Below are positions 46,301 through 57,540 of a DNA stretch of 64,000 nucleotides, piece after piece. Under the pieces are notes generated by a model. The model worked only from the letters and a program-made list of their open reading frames with translations, was not told where the DNA came from and did not search any database. The translations under genes were made by a program, and so were the position numbers. This DNA comes from Spinellus fusiger. Taxonomy: Eukaryota; Mucoromycota; Mucoromycetes; Mucorales; Phycomycetaceae. The DNA lies in assembly GCA_025094145.1 (NCBI GenBank), contig JALLLS010000048.1, positions 124,001 to 188,000 on the forward strand, in the 5' to 3' direction. The first letter of the stretch is position 1; each line of letters starts with the position of its first letter.

Positions 46301-46906
46301 ATTCCTACTTGTTCTGGTACATCAGCCAAAGATTTAATCAGTGCAGCCAATACATAAATGGGACGTGGCTGTCGATCTATTTCCACATGTATTATTACTG
46401 GTGACTGTATTCTACTTATATTTACCTTTGATAGATTGCTTGCTACTTAAAGTCGTTGCTTTTTTCTTTATTGATTCTAAATCACATACAGACTGCATGC
46501 GTTTGAGTTTTTCCTGTACTTGACTAGCATTCCTGCTCATAGAAATAATACAGTCGGCTGCAGAGATAAGATCCAAGTACTGTTCACTAGTATTAATATT
46601 AATAATATTAATAATAATAATAATATTATACAATATCCTTGGTGTTATTGTCATAGTGCTATTTTATAAATGACTATTTATCTATAGGAATAGAAGTGTG
46701 CATCTTCAACTCCTTACCCAACTCTTGCTCTTAGTTCTGCTTTTTGTGTCTCAATGGCTGCTCTAGGTCTTAATGAGCCGCTGTTGTTGGAGTGATGATT
46801 AAGTTTACCGCGTTCTTTTCTCAAGAAACCTCACTTGAGCTACACTCGTCTCTGTGAATACTGTGTCTGGATCATGAACAAGTGCGTCATTGTCCAAGAT
46901 GGCCAT
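43369..46906 (-). CDS. COG1: Conserved oligomeric Golgi complex subunit 1 (14 exons, one apparent frameshift)
   Basis: Subunit of the COG tethering complex for retrograde Golgi traffic. Exons: 46906-46809, 46762-46718, 46586-46426, 46376-46309, 46231-46115, 46067-45959, 45876-45111, 45008-44762, 44706-44591, 44514-44395, 44328-44048, 43936-43748, 43694-43573, 43495-43369. All introns are GT-AG. Spliced length is 2,566 nt; one base removed gives 854 codons plus stop. The N-terminus is Vps51/COG1-like (VRFLEKRTRAAIETQKAELR, then QYLDLISAADCII). QWDAIS sits in exon 6, IDPINWATF near the end, and TRFTLLPIG close to the stop. In exon 6 the run TTCTTTTC carries one T too many: downstream sequence (FKAQI...HLKVTEQSNE) only reads through if one T is dropped. 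Everything else joins in frame. The gene is either a recent pseudogene or intact with a homopolymer error. Confidence 0.85.
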
Positions 46907-47680
46907 GGTGTTCAATAAAGCAATGTCCAAAAAAAAAACGTAAGTCGGCCTCTCAAATTAAGGATGGATTCTCTGCAGGTGTCGAATAAAGCAAAGCGAT
47001 CAAATTAAAAGTAAGGAATCGTTGTATAGTGGATAGATACTACTGTATCCTAAAAACATCGTTTTTATTTTTATTTTTATTTTTATTTTTATTATTGAAT
47101 AAAGCCTTTATTTATATTTACTCATTGTAAACATATAAAAAGAACTCGACGTGAATTATAGATGTTCCTTGCTGTTTATGAAGACAATAAAGGATAGGTC
47201 ATCATAGTATACAGTTTAGTAGCAGTAAGTTCATTAGTAAATGAAGGATTTTTTGGGACATTGATGTTAATAATAATATAGAGTAATACAAACTCTAGTA
47301 TATTAAGTTTTCAAGATTTAATACTATTGTATTGAGTTGGCCAGCAAAAGATAGTACAGACTATGAAATGCATACCCATATCGATCACCTATATCTTCAG
47401 TGTGTTTTATAATAAGATTAACTGCATGATGGCTATTTCTTCTGATTTCTTCTGATTTCTTTTATTTGTATTAATTATTAGAATACAAATTTATAAGAAT
47501 AAAAAAGAAGTTGAATAAAGAATAGCACAGTGAATATTACATTGACTAAACAAATATCTTTGAACCCAAGAAGTCATTAAAGACACTATCACATCAAAAC
47601 ATGATAAATAGTATTTGAAATTATTCGGTACTATTAAAGGGTATTTATTTATTATTGTATGTCTATCTAATATTTCTGAA
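46907..47680. other. Intergenic DNA upstream of COG1
   Basis: Holds the COG1 promoter region and a (TTTTTA)n run at about 47,058-47,096. No gene recognised. Confidence 0.4.
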
Positions 47681-47686
47681 CTAAAA

Positions 47687-49290
47687 ATGCTATACAATGA
47701 ACAAGATACAAATGAAGTAAAGAAGATACAACATGCTTATAGAATCAATCTATGGTTCTTGCATATATTTGATTTTTATAGGAGACTAATGAAGAGCCTA
47801 TAGCAAGTTATCCAGGTGAGAATCCTACCAGTGTAATGACAATCAAAACATCATTACATGATACTAGCTGGAAATCGGATTATCTACCTGTTTTGCAAGA
47901 TTTGGTCCACAACATCAATACTATTGTTTCTCATACTTATGCATTCTCTAAGTATATCTTGATCCATTTATTCGAAATTGAAGATGGATCTGCTTTGAAT
48001 GAGTGCATAGCCAATGATTTCTTCCGTGAGGTATTTCTGTCCCTCATTAATAAACAAACCAGAGAAGGTGGTACTTCCGGTAAAACATGCCTCACACCCA
48101 ACGTGCGTCAAATAAGAAAGAAGATCAACCCATTGAAAGATGACTACTGCCAATATGCGTCCTACACTCCAATCAAAATAACCAATAATCAACAAATATC
48201 TATTTATGAAAGCACCAAGATACATACATCCTATATCAATACTATTGCGTCTCAATTTGGGAATCATCTCTGAATGTTCTTCAACATCATCCTGCGACAA
48301 AAAGAAAGAATTTCCACATTGACCCATGCCATGAAATCCAAAACCCATTCTGTGGAGGCCATTAAAAACATGATCAGATGAAATGTGTTGGATGTGTGTA
48401 CGCAAATCAAACTAGACATGTCGACAAAGACTGTTCCCAATGCACCCGTAGATTTCTTGAAAAAAAAGGCCATTAGCCAAGTACAAGAGCTGCTAACCTG
48501 CTATCCCCCAGTTATAGATTTGCTATAAATAAAAATAAAAGAAAAACTCTATCTATTATGATGTTAAAGCCAATCCAACCAAGCACATTTACGCATTTGC
48601 TAAGCTGGCCCAACTATGCGAAGAGAATGGAAACACATCTTTTAGTTGTTTCTCACTTTTTAAAATCTTCATTCCCTCTCACATTACGATAGATACTAAG
48701 ATACTCAACTACCCTATCTTGAAAAACAAGAGCTACACGGGCGAAAAGTTTGATCTTCGGGGGTCAAGCCGTCAATCAAAAATCAAAGGTATTCAAAAGT
48801 CAAGGTATAGATAAGTCAATGAGATGTCAAGGTACAATAGAAGCCGATGGTGTGGCAGCGTCGGTGATCAAGCAAAACCTTATGTCGAGACGTTCCTCAG
48901 GTGGTAGCTGCAAAGTACCTATTGATGAAGATCATATTGAATCTACTGAAGAGCTATCTCAAGCTACACTAGCAGAAACAAAAGACAAATGCGTACTCAT
49001 CGATCCGGGTCATCGAGACCTATTATTCTGCATGCAAGAAAACAGTACATCCGATAATAAACCCACCTACAGGTATACACATAATCAACGAGCCAAAGAA
49101 ACAAAGCCAGCTCATTTCAAGAAGCTTCGACAGAACCTTAAGCCTCCATCCACCCCAAAGACTAGAAGAGGAACTTGGTCAAGTTTCTGCTTCAACAGTA
49201 AAACTCTAAGAATTTATCACACACATACAAACAAAAGATAGTGTCAAAGAAAAAAGAAACTCATCTTTTTCTCTCTTCAAATAGGTGTTC
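47687..49290 (+). pseudogene. Fanzor/TnpB-like RNA-guided nuclease, N-terminal two thirds, decayed
   Basis: A plus-strand reading path interrupted by about four stops and shifts. A possible first exon (47,687-47,716, MLYNEQDTNE) joins over a 65-nt intron to exon 2 at 47,782. Then come MTIKTSLHDT...VLQDLVHNINTIVSHTYAFSKY (from 47,836), QFGNHL, a TGA at 48,271, QIKLDMSTKTVPN (48,400), a block YYDVKANPTKHIYAFAKLAQL (48,552-48,640), then after a shift near 48,757 QKSKVFKSQGIDKSMR, CQGTIEADG and VLIDPGHRDLLFCM (D at 49,002-49,004), and the NQRAKETK block. The IDPG motif followed by a tyrosine/arginine-rich strand fits the RuvC-I Asp of eukaryotic TnpB homologues (Fanzor), many of which occur in Mucoromycota. 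The RuvC-II/III part is missing here but is found 4.3 kb downstream. Family call is inference from motifs. Confidence 0.6.
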
Positions 49291-49674
49291 AAACCAAAAG
49301 TGTATGAAAGACGAGACATTGAAGCTTTGGGAATTGTGATCTCGCTGCTACATTATACTTTAGACATAGTCTAATGTCTAGTACATAATTACCACACAAT
49401 CAAGGTGGATCTGATTGCTTGTCTTTCTATTCCTAATGATTTCATTCGACATTACCCCAGATAGCGCATCCATGACTCCAGCATAAAAAGAGTGAGCCCT
49501 GAAAATCCTGTAGGGTTCAGGACTAGTGTCGTTCAGCCTGTATCCGCATTACAGCACATATGCACTATAGAAATAGGCTTCAAAAGCCCATACACAACCC
49601 ACAAATAAAAGAAGGTCAGAGTGAAAGACCACAACACATAAGAGTATGTCTAGACTCTAACACCCTCCCCTATA
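49291..49674. other. Unassigned DNA after the Fanzor-like N-terminal piece
   Basis: Coding resemblance fades here (…FKPKVYERRDIEALGIV may be a last piece). A small hairpin can be drawn at 49,499-49,528 (ccctgaa / ttcagga). No other feature. Confidence 0.3.
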
Positions 49675-49776
49675 GAAACAGAAACAGAAACAGAAACAGA
49701 AACAGAAACAGAAGAAGTCTATAGCTGAAACAGAAGAAGTCTATAGCTGAAACAGAAGAAGTCTATGGCTGAAAGA
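49675..49776. repeat. Tandem repeats: (GAAACA)6 followed by three 22-nt units
   Basis: GAAACA repeated six times (49,675-49,710), then three units gaagaagtctatagctgaaaca (the third has atggctgaaaga). The last bases of each 22-mer repeat the GAAACA motif, so the longer unit probably grew out of the shorter one. Spacing is too short and there are no spacers, so this is not a CRISPR array. Confidence 0.9.
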
Positions 49777-52700
49777 GAACTGATATAGTTCAACGTAAAA
49801 CATCAGTATTTGGAAATGAGAATGGTAAAGGAGAACCTACTACTGTCACTAGACTCTTTGCATAAGATAAAGCATCTTATACCATTCTTGCCTCTAGCCT
49901 CATTTACACTCTAACTATCTTCTTTACAAGAATTCATTGTAGCAGAGCCTGTCTATTATAGAAACAGAATAGAGTAGAATGCCTATCTCATTGATAATCT
50001 ACTACCAAAGGAATGGCATACAAGAGAGTCATGCCTTTAGATTTATTCTTATTAATTATCTAGAGTTTATCTATAAAATGATAGGGTGTTTCTTATCCTC
50101 TATTTAGTAAATTAACAAAAAGAATAGAGTAGATAGAGTTAAGACCCACCAGGACAATGAGAACAGATAGGTTATCTGAATATTCCTTATATCATCCTTA
50201 TCCTCCTTATCATCCTTATCATCCTTATACAATGACATGGATGGCATATTATTCTCATGAACTTCACCGATAGACACTCTTTGGCTCTTTCTTCTTATTG
50301 TAGTGTAGTATATTCATACCACAAGGGGAGAGAAAAGAGAGAAAGAAAGAGGTAATAAATAGTATTATAAGGAGTTGGATCCTAGAGGAAGCTAAAGCAT
50401 TGGAATAGCTAACACTCTATTTCTTATCCCTCAGTATGAAAATGAAGAATAGCCCCAGTAATAAGCCATGTCTAAACATCATTACAAAATGAATTGGGTT
50501 GAACATACGATGATAATTGCAATTAAGTTTCAGAGTTGAATTTAGATTTAGAGTTGAATTTAGATTTATAATTATAATATCTTTCTTATTCCAAGACATG
50601 ATGTTAGATGCGTACAAACACCATGTTTCTTATCCAAATAGAACTTGAGAAATTAATTACAAAATGAAATATGAATTACAGGAAAAATGATACAAGAATA
50701 AATAGTAAGACAGACAGTGTCGAGTGTCGAATGAGTTAGTTTAATTCCCAAGTTTATTGATTGAAATGAATCCCCTAACAAACAAACGGCACATTACTCA
50801 TACTACATATCCAATGTAGTGTCTTGTACTGTAAATAGAAATTAATAAAGTGCAGACCTGATAAAGACAATGGTAATACAGTTGTAATTATTTACATCCA
50901 CTCTCCTTATCCTATTCTTCTTTTTCTTTTTTTTAAAATAATAATAATAATAATAATAAGAATAAGAATACAATTTTACATACCATCTCTTTAAGTTGAT
51001 GATAGATTTTATGTCTATAGCTGCTTGTTTCTTTTCTTATGTCTATGAGAAGTAAGGCAAATGGCTATTTCTTACATTAGCTACCAACATATCAATTCAG
51101 TTCTATTCTCATAGGGAAGGGAAAAAGTGCATTCAATTCAATTCAATTCAATTCAATTCTACTATAAGAATATGTAAGCTTGGTCTTTGCATTTAAGTTT
51201 TAGTTTTCTTGAAGAGGATATATTATCTCTGTCTATGAGTTTGCTTCTTACTTGTGGACTGAATAAAGAAATAAAGAGCCACTGATCAAAGGACCTCTTG
51301 GCATAATTTGGCATTCTTTACATGAGGCAGTCTATCCATGTGTAGTTCTTCACCCTTTCCTTTCCTTTTTTCTTCTTTCCCCCATCTCCTTTTCCCCGCT
51401 TCCCCGCTTGTTTGGCTGTCTTTCTGTTTGTTTCTCTCTTTCTGTTTCTTTGTTTCTTCCTGCTCCCTTTACAACACCACACATTTTTCCCTTAATTTTC
51501 TGTGCACTTCATGTTTCCTTTCAAGGCACTCAGAGTAACATTAGTAACACTTGTTACTTCTGTCTTTCAGAAATAAGGCATGAGAAACTGTCTTTAAACC
51601 CAGTCTACTTGTAATAGTGTCTTTCTGTAATTCAGTGTTACTGCTGTGTGTTCATTCTCCATTCAGCCCTCCAACCCATTTTCATAGAAAATAGGCACCG
51701 TACATACAAAGTGACAGCTCACCACTGACATTTCGTCCCTTATCATAAAGGTAGGCCTCTTTGTATTGACATGTCCCAAGGTACCAAGACATGTGTTTCT
51801 TAGTCCTGTTCGGTCTTTAGTTCTCACTCTTACTCACCCTGTGCCTTGCTTTATCACATTATGAAGGACATGAGAATACAAAGGATAATAAGCCGCTACT
51901 TGAATGCTCCAAGAATAGCCTATAAAAGAACATAGTGGCAATGTACAAAATAGTCATTCCTTAATGGCACCTTGAAAATGGCCTAAAGATGATTTGAGGT
52001 TCAGTGAAGGATCCAAGTTGCGTTCTTGAGTCATTTACTAAATTAATCTTCACTTATTTAATTATATTCCCAAGAGTGAGTTAATAAAATTTCATGAACA
52101 CAATGTCGGCATGAATTCTTGTTGATGAGAGTTTACTAAAATAGCCAAGATGTCTCTCATTGTCCACTGTTTCTTTCTACGGCAGGAAGGTGACAGTATT
52201 ATGCCATGGACTGTCTATTTTCTTGTTTTTGTTTCGCATGTCATTGGCAATGGCTCCACTGGTGGTAGGGTGGGTAGTACGGTCATTGTAAGACGCATTA
52301 GAAAGCCACAACCAATAGCACACCCCATGCACCCATCCATGTATAAATATGTCAATACAGATATAAATAGATATGAATATATCTATATAAATCTATATAA
52401 ATCTAGCTATATCTTTGACTCTGTCTCTTTTTGTATTTGTATCTGCATTTGCATCTTCTCAAGGCATTTCATAAGCTGTAGTGAGTCCATGCCTTGTTGT
52501 GTCCTAGCCATGCTACTCCTGCCTCTCGGTGCTACAATGTTACACTGTAGTCACATTTCTCGGTGAACAGTCATTTCTTTGATGAATGGCTTCGTGTCTG
52601 TAGTGATTATGCCAATAGAGGATTCTTAATATATTATGATGGACTAGCAAAACACAGTCAATGAACTCTTTTTATGCCTTGTGAATACACCCACCTTGCT

Positions 52701-53555
52701 CTATCTATCCATTCTGTTCATTCTGTTCATTCTGTTCATTCTATCCATTCATTCTCTCTGTTTTATGTATTGTCAGTGCCATGTCTGTTACTTTAACTGT
52801 GGTGACAGGGGCTGTGCATCTTAAAACATATCTATTCCAGCATCAAACTTTGTTATCTACAGGACCTTGGGCTTGTTCTTCCTAAGCAAATTTGTAATTG
52901 ACAGAGAGAGCATGAAATGGCTTCACGCACTTTATGAGAATGATTGGACACAATTAACCCAATATATTCAGTCGCCTACTTAAATAGATGAATTCATTAA
53001 TATTGAAGAACCGATAGGCCCAGTTCAATGTAACATTTACTACACATCTAAGGATTTTTCTGGCTTTGAAGCAGTGATACAACCCTCCCTTTACGTCAAT
53101 CCTGAGTTTTGCCCTTTTATATATATAAAAAGATTAAAATCAAAAGGTTTATGGATATCCAAATAATTGTTTCCCTTTGTAGGATAGCTCACTATGATAT
53201 TGTATTATCAATAGAATATAGTGTTGATGAATAAAATTGTTTATTATAATAGTACAGCTACTGCCAAAGTTTATTCCTTGAAGAAATAGAATCTACACCC
53301 CAAAAGCCTAATGATTTGTTCTCGGGAGATAGATAACTATGCTTAGGAGTATAATCTAGACATTATTGACCTTGTAGAAGATTACTTAAGACTGACTTGT
53401 GAGTCTTTACTTGCCTAATAATAATACAATGAGTGTCTTGTGGAATACATTGAGCTCAAGTCCAGATAAAGACACTGCTTACCCTTTTTACCTTAAGAAT
53501 AGTCTTTGATGGTGTCCATCACTTCTTTCTATTGTTTTTCTTTGTTAATAATAGT
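49777..53555. other. Long non-coding stretch between the two Fanzor-like pieces
   Basis: About 3.8 kb without a recognisable gene. Simple repeats: (TCCTTATCA)n near 50,195-50,230, (ATTCA)6 at 51,131-51,158, and (TTCATTCTG)n at 52,712-52,741. CT-rich DNA at 51,350-51,480 gives chance open frames (for example 51,338-51,538) without domain character. A 138-codon frame at 52,150 contains ...ICICICIF-type low complexity and is probably not a gene. Confidence 0.4.
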
Positions 53556-54167
53556 ACATTCCCTTGATTAGTTATGCTCATCTTGACAATTAATTAAGTG
53601 TCAAGTTCCATGAACCAGTGAGAGGTGTTGGAATAAGAAGAATGTTGAAGAAAGAAGGGTTCATCGTGTTCCTTATTGATGAGTTCAAAACATCTATTTT
53701 TTGTCCTTGTAAGAACGGTGATCTTGAGAAATTCAAGAAAGTGCAAAACCCCAAGACCCTTCAGAAGAGAGATGAACCCCACAGTGACATGTTATGGTCT
53801 TTAAAGGTAGAAAGCTTATATATATATGTCAAAGAAAAGACCAATAAGTTTATTATTATTATTTTATTTAGGTGCAAAACCCAACAATGTTTGAAGATCA
53901 TGACCAAAACTGTTGGAGTTTCTTATGAGATGATTTCTCAATACTTTTGGAATTGGGACATGGCAGCAACATTGAACTTTTGTCATGTTCATTTTTTGGG
54001 CTACGAGAAGAAGGCAAACAACCCAAATGCTTTTGTCGATCCAAGACAGTACAGTCTGTTGGTACCAAAAGAAAGGAGTTGCCCTTAGCTAGTGGTAGTC
54101 GACCCACCAAAACATCAAAAAAAGAATCCGGTGTAGTTATCGGTGCACTAAACCAAGATACACATTA
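53556..54167 (+). pseudogene. Fanzor/TnpB-like nuclease, C-terminal RuvC-zinc-finger part, decayed
   Basis: Starts within a RuvC-II-like strand (VMLIL near 53,565, then KFHEPVRGVGIRRMLKKEGF). It continues EFKTSIFCPCKNGDLEKFK (first zinc-finger half, CPC where TnpB-type fingers have CPxC; 53,702-53,710), a 65-nt GT-AG intron at 53,807-53,871, then RCKTQQCLK (second Cys pair, 53,873 and 53,888), and WNWDMAATLNF (RuvC-III Asp at 53,957-53,959). The tail is basic: LREEGKQPKCF, then GTKRKELPLASGSRPTKTSKK in another frame, ending at TAG 54,166. Lesions: a shift near 53,785, a TAA just before the intron in the likely true frame, and a shift near 53,997. The order EF.TS..C..C...C....C...W.D.A...NF is that of the TnpB/OrfB C-terminus. 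Confidence 0.72.
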
Positions 54168-55238
54168 GTCTCTTTTGAACCATACTACATTTCTATACTA
54201 TATTTTCCCCAAAGATGCACCAGTACTCTCTGAAGATAGTGAAGCTATTGCTAGAATAGGCAGACAGAGTTTGAAATATCTTATTTAGACAGCGAAAATA
54301 CCCTTTTTTTAAAACATATTAGCTAATTAGAGTAATAGTATTATTTTATTGTCCGTGTATTTACTTTTATATCTCAAACGTCTTTAGGTGTGTATGTCTT
54401 GTCTGTAACTGTCCTTTTTGCCTTGACCTTTCTTCATATTTTCCATTGCTTCGTCCATTTGGCAAAGCTATTCTTTTTATTTGATATATTTCCCCCCTAC
54501 TCTTCTTTCTCTCTCTTATTTTCTCTTATTTTCTCTTTTTTTTTCTCTTATTATCTCTGTTGATCTCCCCCCAAAATATAATTAAAAAGAGAGAAAAAGG
54601 CACCTCACATAGCAACGAATAAACAAATAAACAGGCACCAATCTATGTCTCTCTCTTGCATCTTACAAAATAGAACTCACAGACAGATATCCACTCCCTT
54701 TCTGTCTGTCTGTCTGTCTATCTTTTACCTTTCTAGGATTGTTCTCTATGTTTTCACTGTGAATGAGGCAGGCCATGCCCACTCTGCACTCCGCCATGAC
54801 TGTGCTACGTAAGCGGTCCTTTCCAACATTGATAGGTACCAAGGGAGCAAGGCCTTCCTACTTATACGGAAAACACGTGTGGCAGCCAGATCTATCTTGT
54901 GAATTTTTCTTTTCTACTCAGTCATTGTCCTTTCTTCCACTTCTCTCTCTCTCTCTAATTTTTATTTTATTTTATTCCCCTCCTCTCCCCCCCTCCCTTC
55001 CTCCTCTCCCTCCCCCCTAAACACACACCCGTCGAACTCGCCCTTTTTTTCTTTCTTTTTTTTATATTTTTTTTATAGATACCTTTTTTTTTTTTTTACT
55101 CTCTTTTTATCAGTTACACCTCCTATTTCCTACCAAGAGACAATCTCATAGCTTGTCTTTTTTAATCCTTTTCCTACTCCTCAGCACATACAAACACAAA
55201 CACCTGCTATTCACCATTGCCGCTTGTCATTGGACACC
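54168..55238 (+). promoter_or_regulatory. Upstream region of the casein kinase I gene, CT-rich near the start
   Basis: 54,168-54,700 shows nothing coding. 54,900-55,150 is strongly pyrimidine-rich on the plus strand (ctctctctct, cccctcccttcctcctctccc, long T runs), a pattern often seen just upstream of strongly expressed fungal housekeeping genes. No clear TATA box was picked out. Confidence 0.4.
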
Positions 55239-57203
55239 ATGACCAGCCATCACTCGCCATTGCCTTCCAACTCACTCTCCTCCTCTCCTTCATCCAATAT
55301 TGTCGGAGTGCACTACCGTGTGGGTAAAAAGGTCGGCGAAGGCAGCTTTGGTGTGCTTTATGAAGGTAACAAGTCCTCCTTCTCTCCTTCTCTCCTTCAT
55401 CATCATCTCAGTCCTCAATGTCTTTCTTTTTTCTTTTTCTTTTTCTGTAAAGGCCTCAACCTCCTCAACAATCAGTCTGTGGCTATTAAATTTGAACCTC
55501 GCAAGTCAGAAGCACCCCAACTACGAGATGAATACCGTACTTACAAGATCCTTTCCGGTTTACGTAACGTAATCTGCCATACCCTGCTCTGTAGATAGAA
55601 AGCAGATGTACTAATAAGGGTTCTGCTCTTTGTTTTCTATTTCTATTTCTATTTCCTCCTGCTTCTCTTTTGTTCTGCTTGCTCCAATGCCAATACCAAT
55701 ACCAATACCAATGCGCTGTATGATGATAATGCACTCTTACAGCGGGTGTGCCAAGTGCCTATTATTTTGGACAAGAAGGCCTTCATAACATACTTGTCAT
55801 TGATTTACTAGGCCCCAGTCTGGAGGACTTGTTTGATATGTGTGGACGAAAGTTCTCTACAAAAACAGTCGCCATGCTAGCCAAGCAGATGGTAAAGTGG
55901 ACATGTTCCAACGGTCTCTAGAGATACTCATGCATGTTCTCTACTGCCTACTCTACTTAGCTTTACAGAGTCGAAAGTGTCCATGAGCGCCATTTAATCT
56001 ACCGAGACATCAAACCCGATAATTTCTTAATAGGCAGACCGGGATCCAAATACGCTAATAATGTATTCATGATCGATTATGGCATGGCCAAGCAGTACAG
56101 AGACCCAAAGACAAAACAGCATATTCCCTACAAAGAACGCAAGAGTCTGTCGGGCACTGCCCGTTATATGAGCATCAACACCCACCTGGGAAGAGGTATT
56201 CTTTACACACCCACACACCCACACACACACAGATAGCAAGTGAGCTTACACCTAGGACAGAACAGTCGCGACGAGACGATCTCGAGTCCCTGGGCCATGT
56301 CTTTATGTACTTCCTGAGAGGGTCTCTTCCTTGGCAAGGACTCAAGGCTGCCACCAACAAACAAAAGTATGAGAAGATTGGAGAGAAGAAGCAGACAACG
56401 GCTGTGAAGGATTTGTGTGATCATTTCCCAGGTAAGGCGGTTTCTCTATTTTTCTTTACTTTTCTCTATTTCTTACAGATGACCACTCAACACACCTCCA
56501 ACACCCTTACTGACCCTTGTTTTCTCTTTCTGATCTATTTTCTGTTGTTGTCCTGTATCTATAAAAAACAAAAAAGAGGAGTTTGGTATCTATCTTCATT
56601 ATGTGCGTAAACTTGGATTTGAGGAGAGTCCCGATTATGAGTTCCTTCGTGAGCTATTTAACAAAGTATTACGTCGCTTGGGAGAGACAGATGATGCTGT
56701 TTATGACTGGATGCTCCTGAACAATGGCAAGGGTTGGGAGGTAAGGGTCCAAGCAAAACAAAGGAAAAGAGATGTAGAGATGTAGAGAGATGTAGAGAGA
56801 TGTAGAGAGATGTAGAGATGTAGAGAAATGCTGGAGTCAATGATCCTAGAGTAAAGAAGAGTGTAAAACTCATCTTCTTCCAACCTTCCCCTCACCCTTT
56901 TTTTTCTTCCTCCCTCCAACCCAGCATCGACAAAGCCGACGTGGACGAGAGGACAAACTGACAGCCACTGGCCGTGCTCCTCAACAGGCCTCCATCCAAC
57001 GCCAAGCCAGCCATCGCCACCCAAAGACAGTCCAAACGACAGCAGCCTCCCTGCCTTCTCCTCCCCTCCCCACTGCCCCTGTGCCGGTGATGCCCGAATC
57101 TCCCCTCCCCCACGGAGAGGAAGAGGTGAAGCAGGAAACAAGGAGACAAAACAGCTTCTGGCATACCTTTATGAGCCTCATTACGTGTGGCACTCGTGCA
57201 TAA
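55239..57203 (+). CDS. Casein kinase I, Yck/gamma type (7 exons, 411 aa)
   Basis: Ser/Thr protein kinase of the CK1 family, probably membrane-attached. Exons: 55239-55365, 55453-55563, 55743-55891, 55961-56195, 56261-56431, 56577-56740, 56925-57203; all GT-AG and in phase, 1,236 nt. Motifs: glycine loop GEGSFG (33-38), ATP-binding Lys55 (VAIKFEPR), catalytic YRDIKPDN (Asp145), metal-binding DYG (168-170, where most CK1s have DFG), and the CK1 signature [12 protein letters not shown]. The kinase domain ends near residue 320 (GKGW). The tail of about 90 residues is Q/P-rich and ends [11 protein letters not shown]; yeast Yck1/2 end in palmitoylated cysteines, so this Cys may serve the same purpose (inference). 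Start ATG at 55,239 chosen as the first ATG in frame. Intron 6 contains GTAGAGA repeats (56,774-56,826). Confidence 0.95.
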
Positions 57204-57540
57204 AAAGAAAAGAAATGAAACGAAACGAAACGAAACGAAACGAAACGAAACAACAACAAAAAAAAACAAACAAAACAAAACAAAAAAACAAAAAAAAACA
57301 AATGGATGCAGATGGGCTGTTGCACATCAACACGATGGAATCCTACACACCTAATTTTCCTCCCTTTCTCTATTTCCTTATCTTCTATAATTCTTTTCAT
57401 CCTTCACCCATTTAGAGTTAATGCAGGTTCGCTTGTATTTATATATATATATAAAGATAAAGATCTTTCTATTACAAAAAAGGGAATGAGAGAGAAGAAA
57501 CAAAAGACAAGAAGAAAGAAGAAACATAAGAATAAAAATA
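57204..57540. other. Convergent 3' region with (CGAAA)n repeat
   Basis: 57,215-57,250 holds about seven GAAAC units, followed by A-rich runs; probable 3' untranslated region of the kinase. The neighbouring gene ends at 57,541 on the other strand. Confidence 0.5.

Noticed and set aside
49675..49776. Possible CRISPR-like array
   Set aside because: Units are contiguous with no spacers, and the host is eukaryotic.
52150..52566. 138-codon plus-strand frame
   Set aside because: Contains low-complexity runs (ICICICIF) from TTTGCAT-type repeats; no splice or promoter context and no recognisable domain.
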